From positions 1 through 21,373 of IMG/VR virus record IMGVR_UViG_3300032092_002775: DNA of 21,373 nt; one strand, 5' to 3'. Positions 6,601 through 11,809 of the stretch are shown here, piece by piece. Every line of letters begins with the position of its first letter. The stretch's first letter is position 1. Below the pieces are notes generated by a model. The model saw only the letters and a program-made list of their open reading frames with translations. It was not told where the DNA came from and did no database searches. The translations under genes and the position numbers were made by a program. This DNA comes from a virus.

Positions 6601-6869
6601 TCGGCGACCCCCGTCACCTCGAGTATGGTCTCGCGGTTCACGGCCCGGTACGAGGCCTTGGTCATGTCGTAGACCGTGACGTACTTCGAGGCATCGAGGG
6701 TGCTCTTGCCGCCCTTGAGGTGCTTGGTGACGCCCATCCGGCAGTTCATCTTGCGGATGCTGCCGTCGGACTTGAGAAATGTCACGGTGACGAATCCCTT
6801 GGCCTGCTCAAGCTTCTCGGCCAGCTTGCGGGACTGGACGGGGTCGATGGTGATTCCTTTGTTCTGCAT
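6597..6869 (-). CDS. Small SH3-like beta-barrel protein, DUF2693-like (90 aa)
   Basis: The start is ATG 6869, with AAGGAG seven bases upstream; an upstream in-frame ATG at 6911 has no site. The core VTFLKSDGSIRKMNCRMGV followed by KHLKGG and YVTVYD is a run of short strands linked by tight turns, which resembles the small phage proteins grouped as DUF2693. That assignment is from memory of the pattern and is moderate. Such barrels often bind nucleic acid or proteins; the role here is unknown. Confidence 0.65.
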   Translation of the reverse strand: MQNKGITIDPVQSRKLAEKLEQAKGFVTVTFLKSDGSIRKMNCRMGVTKHLKGGKSTLDASKYVTVYDMTKASYRAVNRETILEVTGVAE

Positions 6870-6882
6870 GGTAGTGCTCCTT

Positions 6883-7077
6883 TTAGGCTGTTTTTGATTG
6901 TAAAACGTCAAACCGCTTGATTGCTTTTTCGGGCATGTCGATCACCCGAATGCGCCAAGATCCGATACCGCTGCGGTCGTCTGAGATGTCCACAATTGTG
7001 GCCCGGACTCTGTCGAGGCGTTTGATTGTGTTTGTCAGCGATCGCGTGTCTGATAACACGACTATTTCTTCTTGCAT
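6883..7077 (-). CDS. Hypothetical protein (64 aa)
   Basis: ATG 7077 has AAGGAG upstream in a leader nearly the same as that of the next gene (GGAGCACTACC before ATG), a sign of local duplication of translation signals. The product, MQEEIVVLSDTRSLTNTIKR then RATIVDISDDR and SWRIRVIDM, alternates strand and helix. It shares the general look of its neighbour (positively charged small beta domain) but no clear homology is seen by eye. Confidence 0.65.
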   Translation of the reverse strand: MQEEIVVLSDTRSLTNTIKRLDRVRATIVDISDDRSGIGSWRIRVIDMPEKAIKRFDVLQSKTA

Positions 7078-7105
7078 GGTAGTGCTCCTTGTTGTTGAGA
7101 TTGAA

Positions 7106-7408
7106 TTATATGACTTCGTAGCTGCCGCGTACAGCCCTGGCCCAGCGCTTGGCGTAGTCCTTGGCCTCGTCCTCGTAGCGGCCGCCGCCGTACAGGACCG
7201 CGGGCCACCAGCGCTCCTCGTAGTCGGGGTGGTCTGAGTTCTCGTCGCCGTAGACCACCCACGACCCGCCGTCGTACGTGACGGTGATGACGGGCTCGGG
7301 CGGCTCCTCGACGGACCAGAGCTCGCGCTCGTCTTGCACGACCGTGACGTTGATCGTGGCCGGCTCGCCTGCCGCGTCGAAGACATCAAGAGGGTATGTC
7401 GTGCTCAT
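7106..7408 (-). CDS. Hypothetical acidic protein (100 aa)
   Basis: ATG 7408 is preceded by AAGGAGG and overlaps the upstream stop (ATGA). The product starts MSTTYPLDVFDAAGEPATIN, has a PEPVITVTYDGGSWVVYGDE strand pair, an aromatic EERWWPAVLY centre and a basic C-terminal helix AKRWARAV. It looks like a small beta-rich domain with a helical end. No family recognised. The frame upstream of 7408 is a shadow of the next gene. Confidence 0.7.
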   Translation of the reverse strand: MSTTYPLDVFDAAGEPATINVTVVQDERELWSVEEPPEPVITVTYDGGSWVVYGDENSDHPDYEERWWPAVLYGGGRYEDEAKDYAKRWARAVRGSYEVI

Positions 7409-7605
7409 GCTGCCTCCTTGGCCGGGTTGGCGTGCGACGCTGCCGACGCGCGCAGGATCTCGTCCGCGAGCTTCACGGCGTCGGCGTTGTGCAGGTAGAA
7501 CGTCGCCGTGACGGGGAAATTGTGGACGCTGATGATGACGTCGCCGTCGTCGCAGGGTATTGCGCTGATGGAGTAGCGCGACTCGTTGTAGGTGTAGTCT
7601 TGCAT
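7405..7605 (-). CDS. Hypothetical protein (66 aa)
   Basis: ATG 7605 has AAGGAG upstream in a CA-rich leader that follows copy 1 of the conserved intergenic motif. The product, MQDYTYNESRYSISAIPCDD then VIISVHNFPVTATFYLHN and a helix AVKLADEILRASAASH, is a small beta plus alpha domain. No family recognised. It heads the two-gene unit that includes the 100-residue gene after it. Confidence 0.65.
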   Translation of the reverse strand: MQDYTYNESRYSISAIPCDDGDVIISVHNFPVTATFYLHNADAVKLADEILRASAASHANPAKEAA

Positions 7606-7637
7606 GGTCTTGCTCCTTTTTGTGGTTGGTATGTGTT

Positions 7638-7658
7638 TGGTTTTTCGTGGGTACTTTT
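7638..7658 (-). promoter_or_regulatory. Conserved intergenic motif, copy 1
   Basis: Read on the minus strand the motif is AAAAGTACCCACGAAAAACC then A. It ends 33 bases before ATG 7605. The stop of the 23-residue membrane gene lies at its upstream edge. Four other near-identical copies precede genes starting at 8644, 9146, 10305 and 11776. This copy diverges right after ACCA. Promoter or operator use is inference. Confidence 0.6.
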
Positions 7659-7728
7659 ACGGCAGGTCCCACGGGCGCATTACGAGAACGACGGCCGCGA
7701 GGCCGGCCAGCAGAATGATCTCGCCCAT
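7657..7728 (-). CDS. Single-helix membrane micro-protein (23 aa)
   Basis: ATG 7728 lies one base after the stop of the preceding gene, with AAGGTG upstream. The frame encodes MGEIILLAGLAAVVLVMRPW then DLP: one continuous hydrophobic helix and a short tail with one Arg. The stop falls in the conserved intergenic motif. It is too short for family assignment, but site, spacing and composition are consistent with a real membrane peptide. Confidence 0.5.
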   Translation of the reverse strand: MGEIILLAGLAAVVLVMRPWDLP

Positions 7729-7729
7729 G

Positions 7730-8002
7730 TCAGATCACCTTGTCGTACTCAAAGCCCAGCGACTCGACGATGTAGGCGATGGCATGCCAGCCCTCGCTGT
7801 CCATGGCGCCCCACTTGTAGCCGATGCGCAGGGCCTCTCCGAGGCGGCTGATCTTGCCCTCGAGCAGCAGGCGCTCGATCTCGCGGTTCATCTTGGCCGC
7901 GATCTCGTCACGGCCGGGCTCGCCGTACAGCGACCAGTCGTCGGCGGTGAGGTTGATCTCGGCACGTACCGAGATGCTGATTGGTTTGACTTTTTGTGAC
8001 AT
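7730..8002 (-). CDS. Hypothetical protein (90 aa)
   Basis: ATG 8002 follows the previous stop by three bases; CGGAGC upstream, inside the end of the previous gene, is the likely ribosome-binding site. The product begins MSQKVKPISISVRAEINLTA and continues as mostly helix (RDEIAAKMNREIERLLLEGK, LGEALRIGYKWGAMD). Soluble; no family recognised. Confidence 0.65.
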   Translation of the reverse strand: MSQKVKPISISVRAEINLTADDWSLYGEPGRDEIAAKMNREIERLLLEGKISRLGEALRIGYKWGAMDSEGWHAIAYIVESLGFEYDKVI

Positions 8003-8005
8003 GGT

Positions 8006-8293
8006 TTATTGCTCCGTTTGTTGTGGTTGGTATTGTGGATAATTGCGGACCCAAGAGTACTGTTTGCGGCTCGATGTGTTGCGCTCCCGGTACCGCGGCT
8101 CGATGCCGTACTTTGTGCGGTACTCGATATGGAACCGGGACAAGTCGCAATCCTCCTCTAGGTAAACCCAATCCCCCCGTTGGTATGAGTAGTGCGAGAT
8201 CTGCGCCTCGATGCCCAAGTCGCGCAGCAGCGCGCGCGGCACCTTGGCCCAGCCGTGGCCGGCGTCGGCAATAAAGTCGAACGTTTTTTGCAT
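8006..8293 (-). CDS. Hypothetical protein (95 aa)
   Basis: The start is ATG 8293 with AGGAG upstream; the frame above it is non-coding leader. The sequence MQKTFDFIADAGHGWAKVPR, then LLRDLGIEAQISHYSYQRGD and WVYLEEDCDLSRF, recalls a small phage protein family with an AGHGWAKV beginning; the function of that family is not known to me. It follows the structured intergenic element at 8319-8423, which may control it. Confidence 0.7.
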   Translation of the reverse strand: MQKTFDFIADAGHGWAKVPRALLRDLGIEAQISHYSYQRGDWVYLEEDCDLSRFHIEYRTKYGIEPRYRERNTSSRKQYSWVRNYPQYQPQQTEQ

Positions 8294-8318
8294 GGTGTGC
8301 TCCTGTTGTTGTGTTGGT

Positions 8319-8423
8319 GGGAGAGGGCGGGCAGCTGACTCCCGAATCCGCCCCACTGCGGCGCGCGGAGGGTATTCGTCCGTCGCGTTGTCCCGCAGTG
8401 CAGGGCTGCACTTTCCCTCTCCC
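8319..8423 (-). ncRNA. Structured intergenic RNA of unknown class
   Basis: This 105-base stretch starts six bases after the stop of one gene and ends 25 bases before the next ATG. On the minus strand it is closed by a perfect nine-base stem, GGGAGAGGG with CCCUCUCCC. Inside are CACUGCGG with CCGCAGUG (eight bases), a hairpin GUGCAG-CC-CUGCAC that shares three bases with that stem, and GGGCGG with CUGCCC near the 3' end. A GAGGG can also pair with an internal CCCUC, giving an alternative fold. It occupies the same slot as the hammerhead elements but has no hammerhead core. It may be another ribozyme class or a switch. Confidence 0.6.
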
Positions 8424-8428
8424 GTTGA

Positions 8429-8644
8429 TCACTCGGTCGACAGGCCGGCGGCGCTGTCTGCGTTGTACTGCTCGGCGCTGTACCAGCCGTCGATCTTGGC
8501 CGGCGGCGGGTAGCCGCAGGTGTGCAGGTTGGCGTCGTGCTCGGCGCGGGCCTGCTTACGTGCCTGCTGCTTTCTGTCCCACTCGCGGGCAAGCTTCAGC
8601 TGGTTGTTGAAGTACTGGTCGAAGATGTCGTTGACTGATTGCAT
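8429..8644 (-). CDS. Hypothetical protein (71 aa)
   Basis: The start is ATG 8644 with AGGAG upstream in a CAACA-rich leader that follows copy 2 of the conserved motif. The product begins MQSVNDIFDQYFNNQLKLAR and continues as a charged helix (EWDRKQQARKQARAEHD), then a short CGYPPPAKIDGWYSAEQYN segment. Probably a helical soluble protein. No family recognised. Confidence 0.65.
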   Translation of the reverse strand: MQSVNDIFDQYFNNQLKLAREWDRKQQARKQARAEHDANLHTCGYPPPAKIDGWYSAEQYNADSAAGLSTE

Positions 8645-8664
8645 GGTGTGCTCCTGTTGTGTTG

Positions 8665-8940
8665 TCATTCTACTGGTTTTTCGTGGGTACTTTTTTGCTG
8701 CTCGATTCGGGCCTCGGTCACCTTGCGCTGCGCCCAGTGGTAGCCGTGTGAGAGGGCCTCCATGTAGCTGCGGTGGGTGTAGTACCGGACGCTGCCCCGG
8801 CCGTGGGCCCTTGACTGGGCCGTGACCTTGCCGTCGGGCCAGTACGTGATCCGGTAGTGCATGCCCTCCGGGAGGCCGTCTGCCCGGACACTGGCCGACA
8901 TCCCGCCGTCGGGCCTGAATCGCTCAAAGAATTCGATCAT
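8665..8940 (-). CDS. Hypothetical protein (91 aa)
   Basis: The start is ATG 8940, with GGGGAG four bases upstream; it overlaps the previous stop as ATGA. The product begins MIEFFERFRPDGGMSASVRA, has beta-like RITYWPDGKVTAQS and a helix MEALSHGYHWAQRKVTEA. Its last residues (KSTHEKPVE) are encoded by copy 2 of the conserved intergenic motif, so the gene end and the motif are superimposed. Confidence 0.65.
   Translation of the reverse strand: MIEFFERFRPDGGMSASVRADGLPEGMHYRITYWPDGKVTAQSRAHGRGSVRYYTHRSYMEALSHGYHWAQRKVTEARIEQQKSTHEKPVE
8671..8694 (-). promoter_or_regulatory. Conserved intergenic motif, copy 2
   Basis: On the minus strand AAAAGTACCCACGAAAAACC is followed by AGTA. It ends 27 bases before ATG 8644 and overlaps the last codons of the gene upstream. 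That it is kept here despite being read in a coding frame argues for selection on the DNA or RNA sequence. Confidence 0.65.
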
Positions 8941-9146
8941 ATCTCTCCCCTTGTCAGCCGCTCTAGCTGTTTCGTTGCGTTGGCCCACTGCGAGACCATC
9001 TCGGCAGAGTCCTCGAATTCGTAGTCGATCACTGGCGTCTCGGTGCCGTCTGTCTCGACGCGGCAGATCCTGAATAAATCCGACATGTCGTGATCGCAGC
9101 GCTCGACGCCGTTGCCGATGTTGCGGTATGGGTGAAGTGTGTACAT
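8937..9146 (-). CDS. Hypothetical protein (69 aa)
   Basis: ATG 9146 has AGGAG upstream, in the leader that follows copy 3 of the conserved motif. The product begins MYTLHPYRNIGNGVERCDHD, with a strand-rich middle (LFRICRVETDG, PVIDYEFED) and a C-terminal helix (QWANATKQLERLTRG). Soluble; no family recognised. The frame extending further upstream belongs to a shadow of the next gene. Confidence 0.65.
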   Translation of the reverse strand: MYTLHPYRNIGNGVERCDHDMSDLFRICRVETDGTETPVIDYEFEDSAEMVSQWANATKQLERLTRGEI

Positions 9147-9175
9147 GGTGTCACTCCTGTGTTGTGGTTGGTATC

Positions 9176-9619
9176 TTACTGGTTTTTCGTGGGTACTTTG
9201 TAGATCGCGAAGACGCGCGACCCGGCGCGCGTGCCTGCGGTGTCGATGATCCTGCCATCGACGACGGCAAAGGCGTGGCCCGTGATCAGGACCACGTGCC
9301 GGCCGTCTTGCAGGCCCCGCAGCGCGGTCTCCACGGTCATGCCTTGGCCGGGTGTGGTGTTGGTGAAGCTGCCCGCGAAACGTGCTCGGCCCGTGGACCC
9401 GTAGACCCCGACCAGCCGCAGGCCCGCCTCGATGTAGGCCTTGTGGTAGGTCGAGAACGTGGCGCCCTTGCGGAAGCGGCGCCCGTGTTTGGATAGAAGG
9501 GCGTGCGCCTCGCCGTAGTCCCAGCCGGCTGCGTTGGCCAGCGCGCGGACGGTGCAGTCTCTGGCCTCGTTCATTCTTGACTGGCCCTGAGAGACGGGCC
9601 ATAGCGTTTTGCGTGTCAT
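9176..9619 (-). CDS. Cysteine-peptidase-like protein (147 aa)
   Basis: The start is ATG 9619, with AGGAG upstream and the cleavage site of hammerhead A 28 bases before it. Near the N-terminus EARDCTVRALANAAG places a Cys (C22) at the start of a helix; later TGHAFAVVDG has His 115, followed by IIDT with Asp 126. A Cys-helix then His-strand then Asp order is typical of papain-like folds, so a peptidase or transglutaminase-like domain is plausible. Similar DCTVRALA proteins are common in phages without known function. The C-terminus (KVPTKNQ) is encoded by copy 3 of the conserved motif. Confidence 0.7.
   Translation of the reverse strand: MTRKTLWPVSQGQSRMNEARDCTVRALANAAGWDYGEAHALLSKHGRRFRKGATFSTYHKAYIEAGLRLVGVYGSTGRARFAGSFTNTTPGQGMTVETALRGLQDGRHVVLITGHAFAVVDGRIIDTAGTRAGSRVFAIYKVPTKNQ
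9177..9199 (-). promoter_or_regulatory. Conserved intergenic motif, copy 3
   Basis: On the minus strand AAAGTACCCACGAAAAACCA is followed by GTA and then AGATACCAACCACAA. It supplies the last codons and stop of the cysteine-peptidase-like gene and ends 31 bases before ATG 9146. Its reading frame differs from that at copy 2, so protein constraint cannot explain the shared sequence. Confidence 0.65.
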
Positions 9620-9641
9620 GGTGTCTTGCTCCTGTTGTGTT

Positions 9642-9693
9642 GCACTGGACCCCGTCTCCGGGGTTTCGGCCATTGAGGCCTCGTCAGCAGTGC
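9642..9693 (-). ncRNA. Type I hammerhead ribozyme, copy A
   Basis: Read 5'-3' on the minus strand: stem I GCACUG, core CUGACGA, stem II GGCC with loop UCAAU and GGCC, core GAAA, stem III CCCCG with loop GAGA and CGGGG (plus the A-U pair of the core), then UC, and stem I closes with CAGUGC. Cleavage is expected between 9648 and 9647. The element begins on the base after the stop codon of the preceding gene. The 3' product would carry a 28-base leader before ATG 9619. All invariant hammerhead nucleotides are present. Confidence 0.9.
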
Positions 9694-10050
9694 TCAGAAT
9701 GAGAAGTCGTGGTAATGGTCGCGGAATCCAAGGATCAGCCCGCCATACCTGTGCGACTTCCAGCGCCCGGTCTCGGGGTTGCGGATTACACGGACCCAGC
9801 GATTGTCGCGGTCGCGCCGGTAGTGGTTGATCGGCGCGTTGGGGTTGGGCGTGCACTCGTACTGCTGGGCGTCGGACATGCCGTTGGCGTCGGTGCGGCG
9901 GACGTCGTCGTCTTGGACCGAGACGATCTTGCCGTCCCACGCCACGACGGTGCCTGCCTGTCGGTCGGTGTATCCGGTCATGGTGGCGCCCATGCCCACG
10001 ACGGGCTCTGGTGCGTTGATTGTCATCGCCTCGTACATTTCATTGATCAT
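9694..10050 (-). CDS. Hypothetical protein (118 aa)
   Basis: The start is ATG 10050, with AGGAG upstream; the longer frame runs back through the ribozyme and is rejected. The product begins MINEMYEAMTINAPEPVVGM and has a beta-rich centre (GTVVAWDGKIVSVQDDD) suggestive of a small barrel, then a C-terminal part with RWVRVIRNPETGRWKSHRYG, ending HDFSF. A nucleic-acid-binding barrel is possible. It lies between hammerheads B and A, so its message would be cut on both sides. Confidence 0.7.
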   Translation of the reverse strand: MINEMYEAMTINAPEPVVGMGATMTGYTDRQAGTVVAWDGKIVSVQDDDVRRTDANGMSDAQQYECTPNPNAPINHYRRDRDNRWVRVIRNPETGRWKSHRYGGLILGFRDHYHDFSF

Positions 10051-10072
10051 GGTTTTGCTCCTGTGTTGTGTT

Positions 10073-10124
10073 GCACTGGACCCCGTCGCCGGGGTTTCGG
10101 CCACTCAGGCCTCGTCAGCAGTGC
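10073..10124 (-). ncRNA. Type I hammerhead ribozyme, copy B
   Basis: Stem I GCACUG, core CUGACGA, stem II GGCC-UGAGU-GGCC, core GAAA, stem III CCCCG-GCGA-CGGGG, then UC and stem I CAGUGC. Predicted cleavage is between 10079 and 10078, leaving a 28-base leader before ATG 10050. This copy differs from the others in position: the last codons and TGA of the 66-residue gene lie inside it, with the stop codon in the stem II loop. The stem III tetraloop is GNRA type. Confidence 0.9.
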
Positions 10125-10305
10125 TGATCCATTTCAAATTGTAGACGGAGGGAAAATACTCGCCCGCCGTTGTCCACACACGCCCGGTCGATCCGGTGTG
10201 GTGTGGTGGCTGCCCGCCTTTCAGGGTTGCGGATTCACCGCGAAACGATGTCACTGTCGCGCCGGGTTTTACTGGGTTGTTTTGATTGTCTACTAGTGTC
10301 CACAT
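10105..10305 (-). CDS. Small phage protein (66 aa) ending inside a ribozyme
   Basis: ATG 10305 has AGGAG upstream. The product begins MWTLVDNQNNPVKPGATVTS, with FRGE, HHTGSTGRVW and EYFPSVYNLKW: a pattern seen in many small phage proteins that look like beta barrels of unknown role. Its last seven residues (ISTADEA) and stop are encoded by the 5' half of hammerhead B, so ribosomes finishing the gene must unfold the ribozyme. Confidence 0.75.
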   Translation of the reverse strand: MWTLVDNQNNPVKPGATVTSFRGESATLKGGQPPHHTGSTGRVWTTAGEYFPSVYNLKWISTADEA

Positions 10306-10337
10306 GGTTTAGCTCCTGTTGTGTTGTGGTTGGTGTC

Positions 10338-10362
10338 TTACTGGTTTTTCGTGGGTACTTTA
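10338..10362 (-). promoter_or_regulatory. Conserved intergenic motif, copy 4
   Basis: On the minus strand TAAAGTACCCACGAAAAACC is followed by AGTAA. It lies directly downstream of hammerhead C (one base apart) and ends 33 bases before ATG 10305. It is the only place where ribozyme and motif occur together, giving a 64-base leader after cleavage. Confidence 0.65.
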
Positions 10363-10363
10363 T

Positions 10364-10415
10364 GCACTGGACCCCGTCTCCGGGGTTTCGGCCATTGAGG
10401 CCTCGTCAGCAGTGC
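10364..10415 (-). ncRNA. Type I hammerhead ribozyme, copy C
   Basis: Same parts as copy A: GCACUG, CUGACGA, GGCC-UCAAU-GGCC, GAAA, CCCCG-GAGA-CGGGG, UC, CAGUGC. Predicted cleavage is between 10370 and 10369. It starts four bases after the stop of the GP88-like gene. The core is intact. Confidence 0.9.
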
Positions 10416-10419
10416 TGGA

Positions 10420-11166
10420 TTATGCCGCAAGCTTGATCGGGATCACGCGCTGCGCCGTGTCGATCACGAACCCGCTGCCGTCGCGTTTTGCCTTGCCTTT
10501 GGCGTAGAGCGCGACGACGACGCCCTTGGGCTCGAGGTGGCGCACGTCGGAGTCGTCTCCGCCGATGCAGCGCATGCCCTGAAACGTCTCGGGGATCGAC
10601 TCACGCGTGCGGAACACGACCGCGACGCGCATGCCGTTATCAATGGCCCGCTGCGCGTACTGGCGGAATGCCGCGACGCCGGAGTACGAAAACGTCAGAT
10701 CGTAATTTGCCGGAATCTCGCGCCGATTGTTCAGCTTGGTGTAGTCGTAAAACTGCACGTTCGGGAACAGCTCGAACAGCGTACGGCCGCACGCAGCGCG
10801 GACCGTCTCCCACCGGATGTCGGACGTGCCGTTCAGCCGGACCAGCGGGGTCATGCCAAGCTTGGCAGCGCGACGGACCAGTCGCGCGATGTCCTGCACC
10901 AGCAGTGACATAAAACCCGCGCGGTCCTCAAAAAAGAAATGCGTACGGTTTAGGCGCGCTGCCTGCACTGACGACATGGCGCCGCGGCCGGCGGTGAAGA
11001 GGCACGCCGACTTGCACCCGGCCAGCTCGGCCGTCGCGCAGACGTTGTGGCCAGACTGGTCGGCGGGGGCGAGATACAGGATGCCAGTCAGAAAGCCGAG
11101 GGTCTGGCCCTTGACGGTCTTGGCATTCGTGTCGATTGACAGCAGGTTTTTAGGTTTCTTGTGCAT
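10420..11166 (-). CDS. GP88 family protein (248 aa)
   Basis: The N-terminal part has the GP88 pattern: TLGFLTGILYLAPADQSGHN, then C43, C51 and C55 in CATAELAGCKSACL, followed by FTAGRGAMSSVQAARLNRT. The cysteines suggest a metal or iron-sulphur site, as inference. A middle strand-helix repeat (TPLVRLNGTSDIRWE, VQFYDYTKLNNR, MRVAVVFRTRESIP) resembles part of an alpha/beta barrel, compatible with a radical-SAM-like fold, though the family's reaction is not known. Related genes occur in many phages. The start ATG 11166 has CGGAG upstream and lies 27 bases after the cleavage site of hammerhead D. Confidence 0.85.
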   Translation of the reverse strand: MHKKPKNLLSIDTNAKTVKGQTLGFLTGILYLAPADQSGHNVCATAELAGCKSACLFTAGRGAMSSVQAARLNRTHFFFEDRAGFMSLLVQDIARLVRRAAKLGMTPLVRLNGTSDIRWETVRAACGRTLFELFPNVQFYDYTKLNNRREIPANYDLTFSYSGVAAFRQYAQRAIDNGMRVAVVFRTRESIPETFQGMRCIGGDDSDVRHLEPKGVVVALYAKGKAKRDGSGFVIDTAQRVIPIKLAA

Positions 11167-11187
11167 GGTGTTTTGCTCCGTGTTGTT

Positions 11188-11239
11188 GCATCAGACCCGC
11201 TGTCGCGGGTTTCGGCCACTCAGGCCTCGTCAGTGATGC
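11188..11239 (-). ncRNA. Type I hammerhead ribozyme, copy D
   Basis: Stem I GCAUCA, core CUGACGA, stem II GGCC-UGAGU-GGCC, core GAAA, stem III CCCGC-GACA-GCGGG, then UC and stem I UGAUGC. Predicted cleavage is between 11194 and 11193, leaving a 27-base leader before ATG 11166. Compared with copies A-C, three stem I pairs and two stem III pairs have changed on both strands, which keeps the pairing. Confidence 0.92.
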
Positions 11240-11243
11240 TGAA

Positions 11244-11492
11244 TCAGCGCGCGTCCATCTGCTGTTGGCGACGCTGTGTCGAATCCCAACAATCGAGCAC
11301 GCCGAGGTCGTCGCAGACCCACATTGCGAAGATGTCTTCTCGGGTATACCCGGCCGGCATTGGGCGCTGATTGATGCGGGTGACAAGGTGCTCGATGTAG
11401 TCCGCATCGAAGAGGTCGAATGCGTCTTTGATGTCGTGCTCTTCTGCTACCTGCTTGACGATGGCCGTGGCCTGCTTGGTGGTGATGTGCAT
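11244..11492 (-). CDS. Hypothetical protein (82 aa)
   Basis: ATG 11492 has CGGAG upstream and lies 27 bases after the cleavage site of hammerhead E. The product begins MHITTKQATAIVKQVAEEHD, is mostly helical, with a FDLFDADYIEHLVTRINQRP segment and a DDLGVLDCWDSTQRR end. It may be a small helical binding domain. No family recognised. Confidence 0.7.
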   Translation of the reverse strand: MHITTKQATAIVKQVAEEHDIKDAFDLFDADYIEHLVTRINQRPMPAGYTREDIFAMWVCDDLGVLDCWDSTQRRQQQMDAR

Positions 11493-11513
11493 GGTGTCAT
11501 TCTCCGTGTTGTT

Positions 11514-11565
11514 GCATCAGACCCGCTGTCGCGGGTTTCGGCCAATCAGGCCTCGTCAGTGATGC
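11514..11565 (-). ncRNA. Type I hammerhead ribozyme, copy E
   Basis: Identical to copy D except that the stem II loop is UGAUU: GCAUCA, CUGACGA, GGCC-loop-GGCC, GAAA, CCCGC-GACA-GCGGG, UC, UGAUGC. Predicted cleavage is between 11520 and 11519, leaving a 27-base leader before ATG 11492. The element begins four bases after the upstream stop. Confidence 0.92.
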
Positions 11566-11569
11566 TGAA

Positions 11570-11776
11570 TCAGTCCTCCCAGTGCAAGACCCTCACGTCT
11601 CCCTCGATGACGCCGACAATCCGGACGTCGTCCGGGCTGTCGCATCCCCAGTCGGCGGCGCACTTCGTTTTTGCCTTGTCGCAGGCCTGATCGACTGTCT
11701 CGGCCTGCACTGCGCTGATCCATGTAGTGCCGCCAGCGTTGATGTTGTCGCCGCAAAATACTGTAAATGTGTTCAT
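11570..11776 (-). CDS. Hypothetical protein (68 aa), first gene of the minus-strand arm
   Basis: ATG 11776 has AGGAG upstream, and copy 5 of the conserved motif lies 34 bases before it. The product, MNTFTVFCGDNINAGGTTWI then SAVQAETVDQACDKAKTKCA and DDVRIVGVIEGDVRVLHWED, reads as a small beta-alpha-beta domain with three cysteines. It is the promoter-proximal gene of the ribozyme-bearing arm. No family recognised. Confidence 0.7.
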   Translation of the reverse strand: MNTFTVFCGDNINAGGTTWISAVQAETVDQACDKAKTKCAADWGCDSPDDVRIVGVIEGDVRVLHWED

Positions 11777-11809
11777 GGTGTGGATCTCCTGTGGTTAATG
11801 TGTCCACTG

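Noticed and set aside
8319-8423. A tRNA gene in the structured gap, suggested by the closing stem
   Set aside because: There is no T-loop sequence, no anticodon-arm layout and the closing stem is nine bases on both strands.
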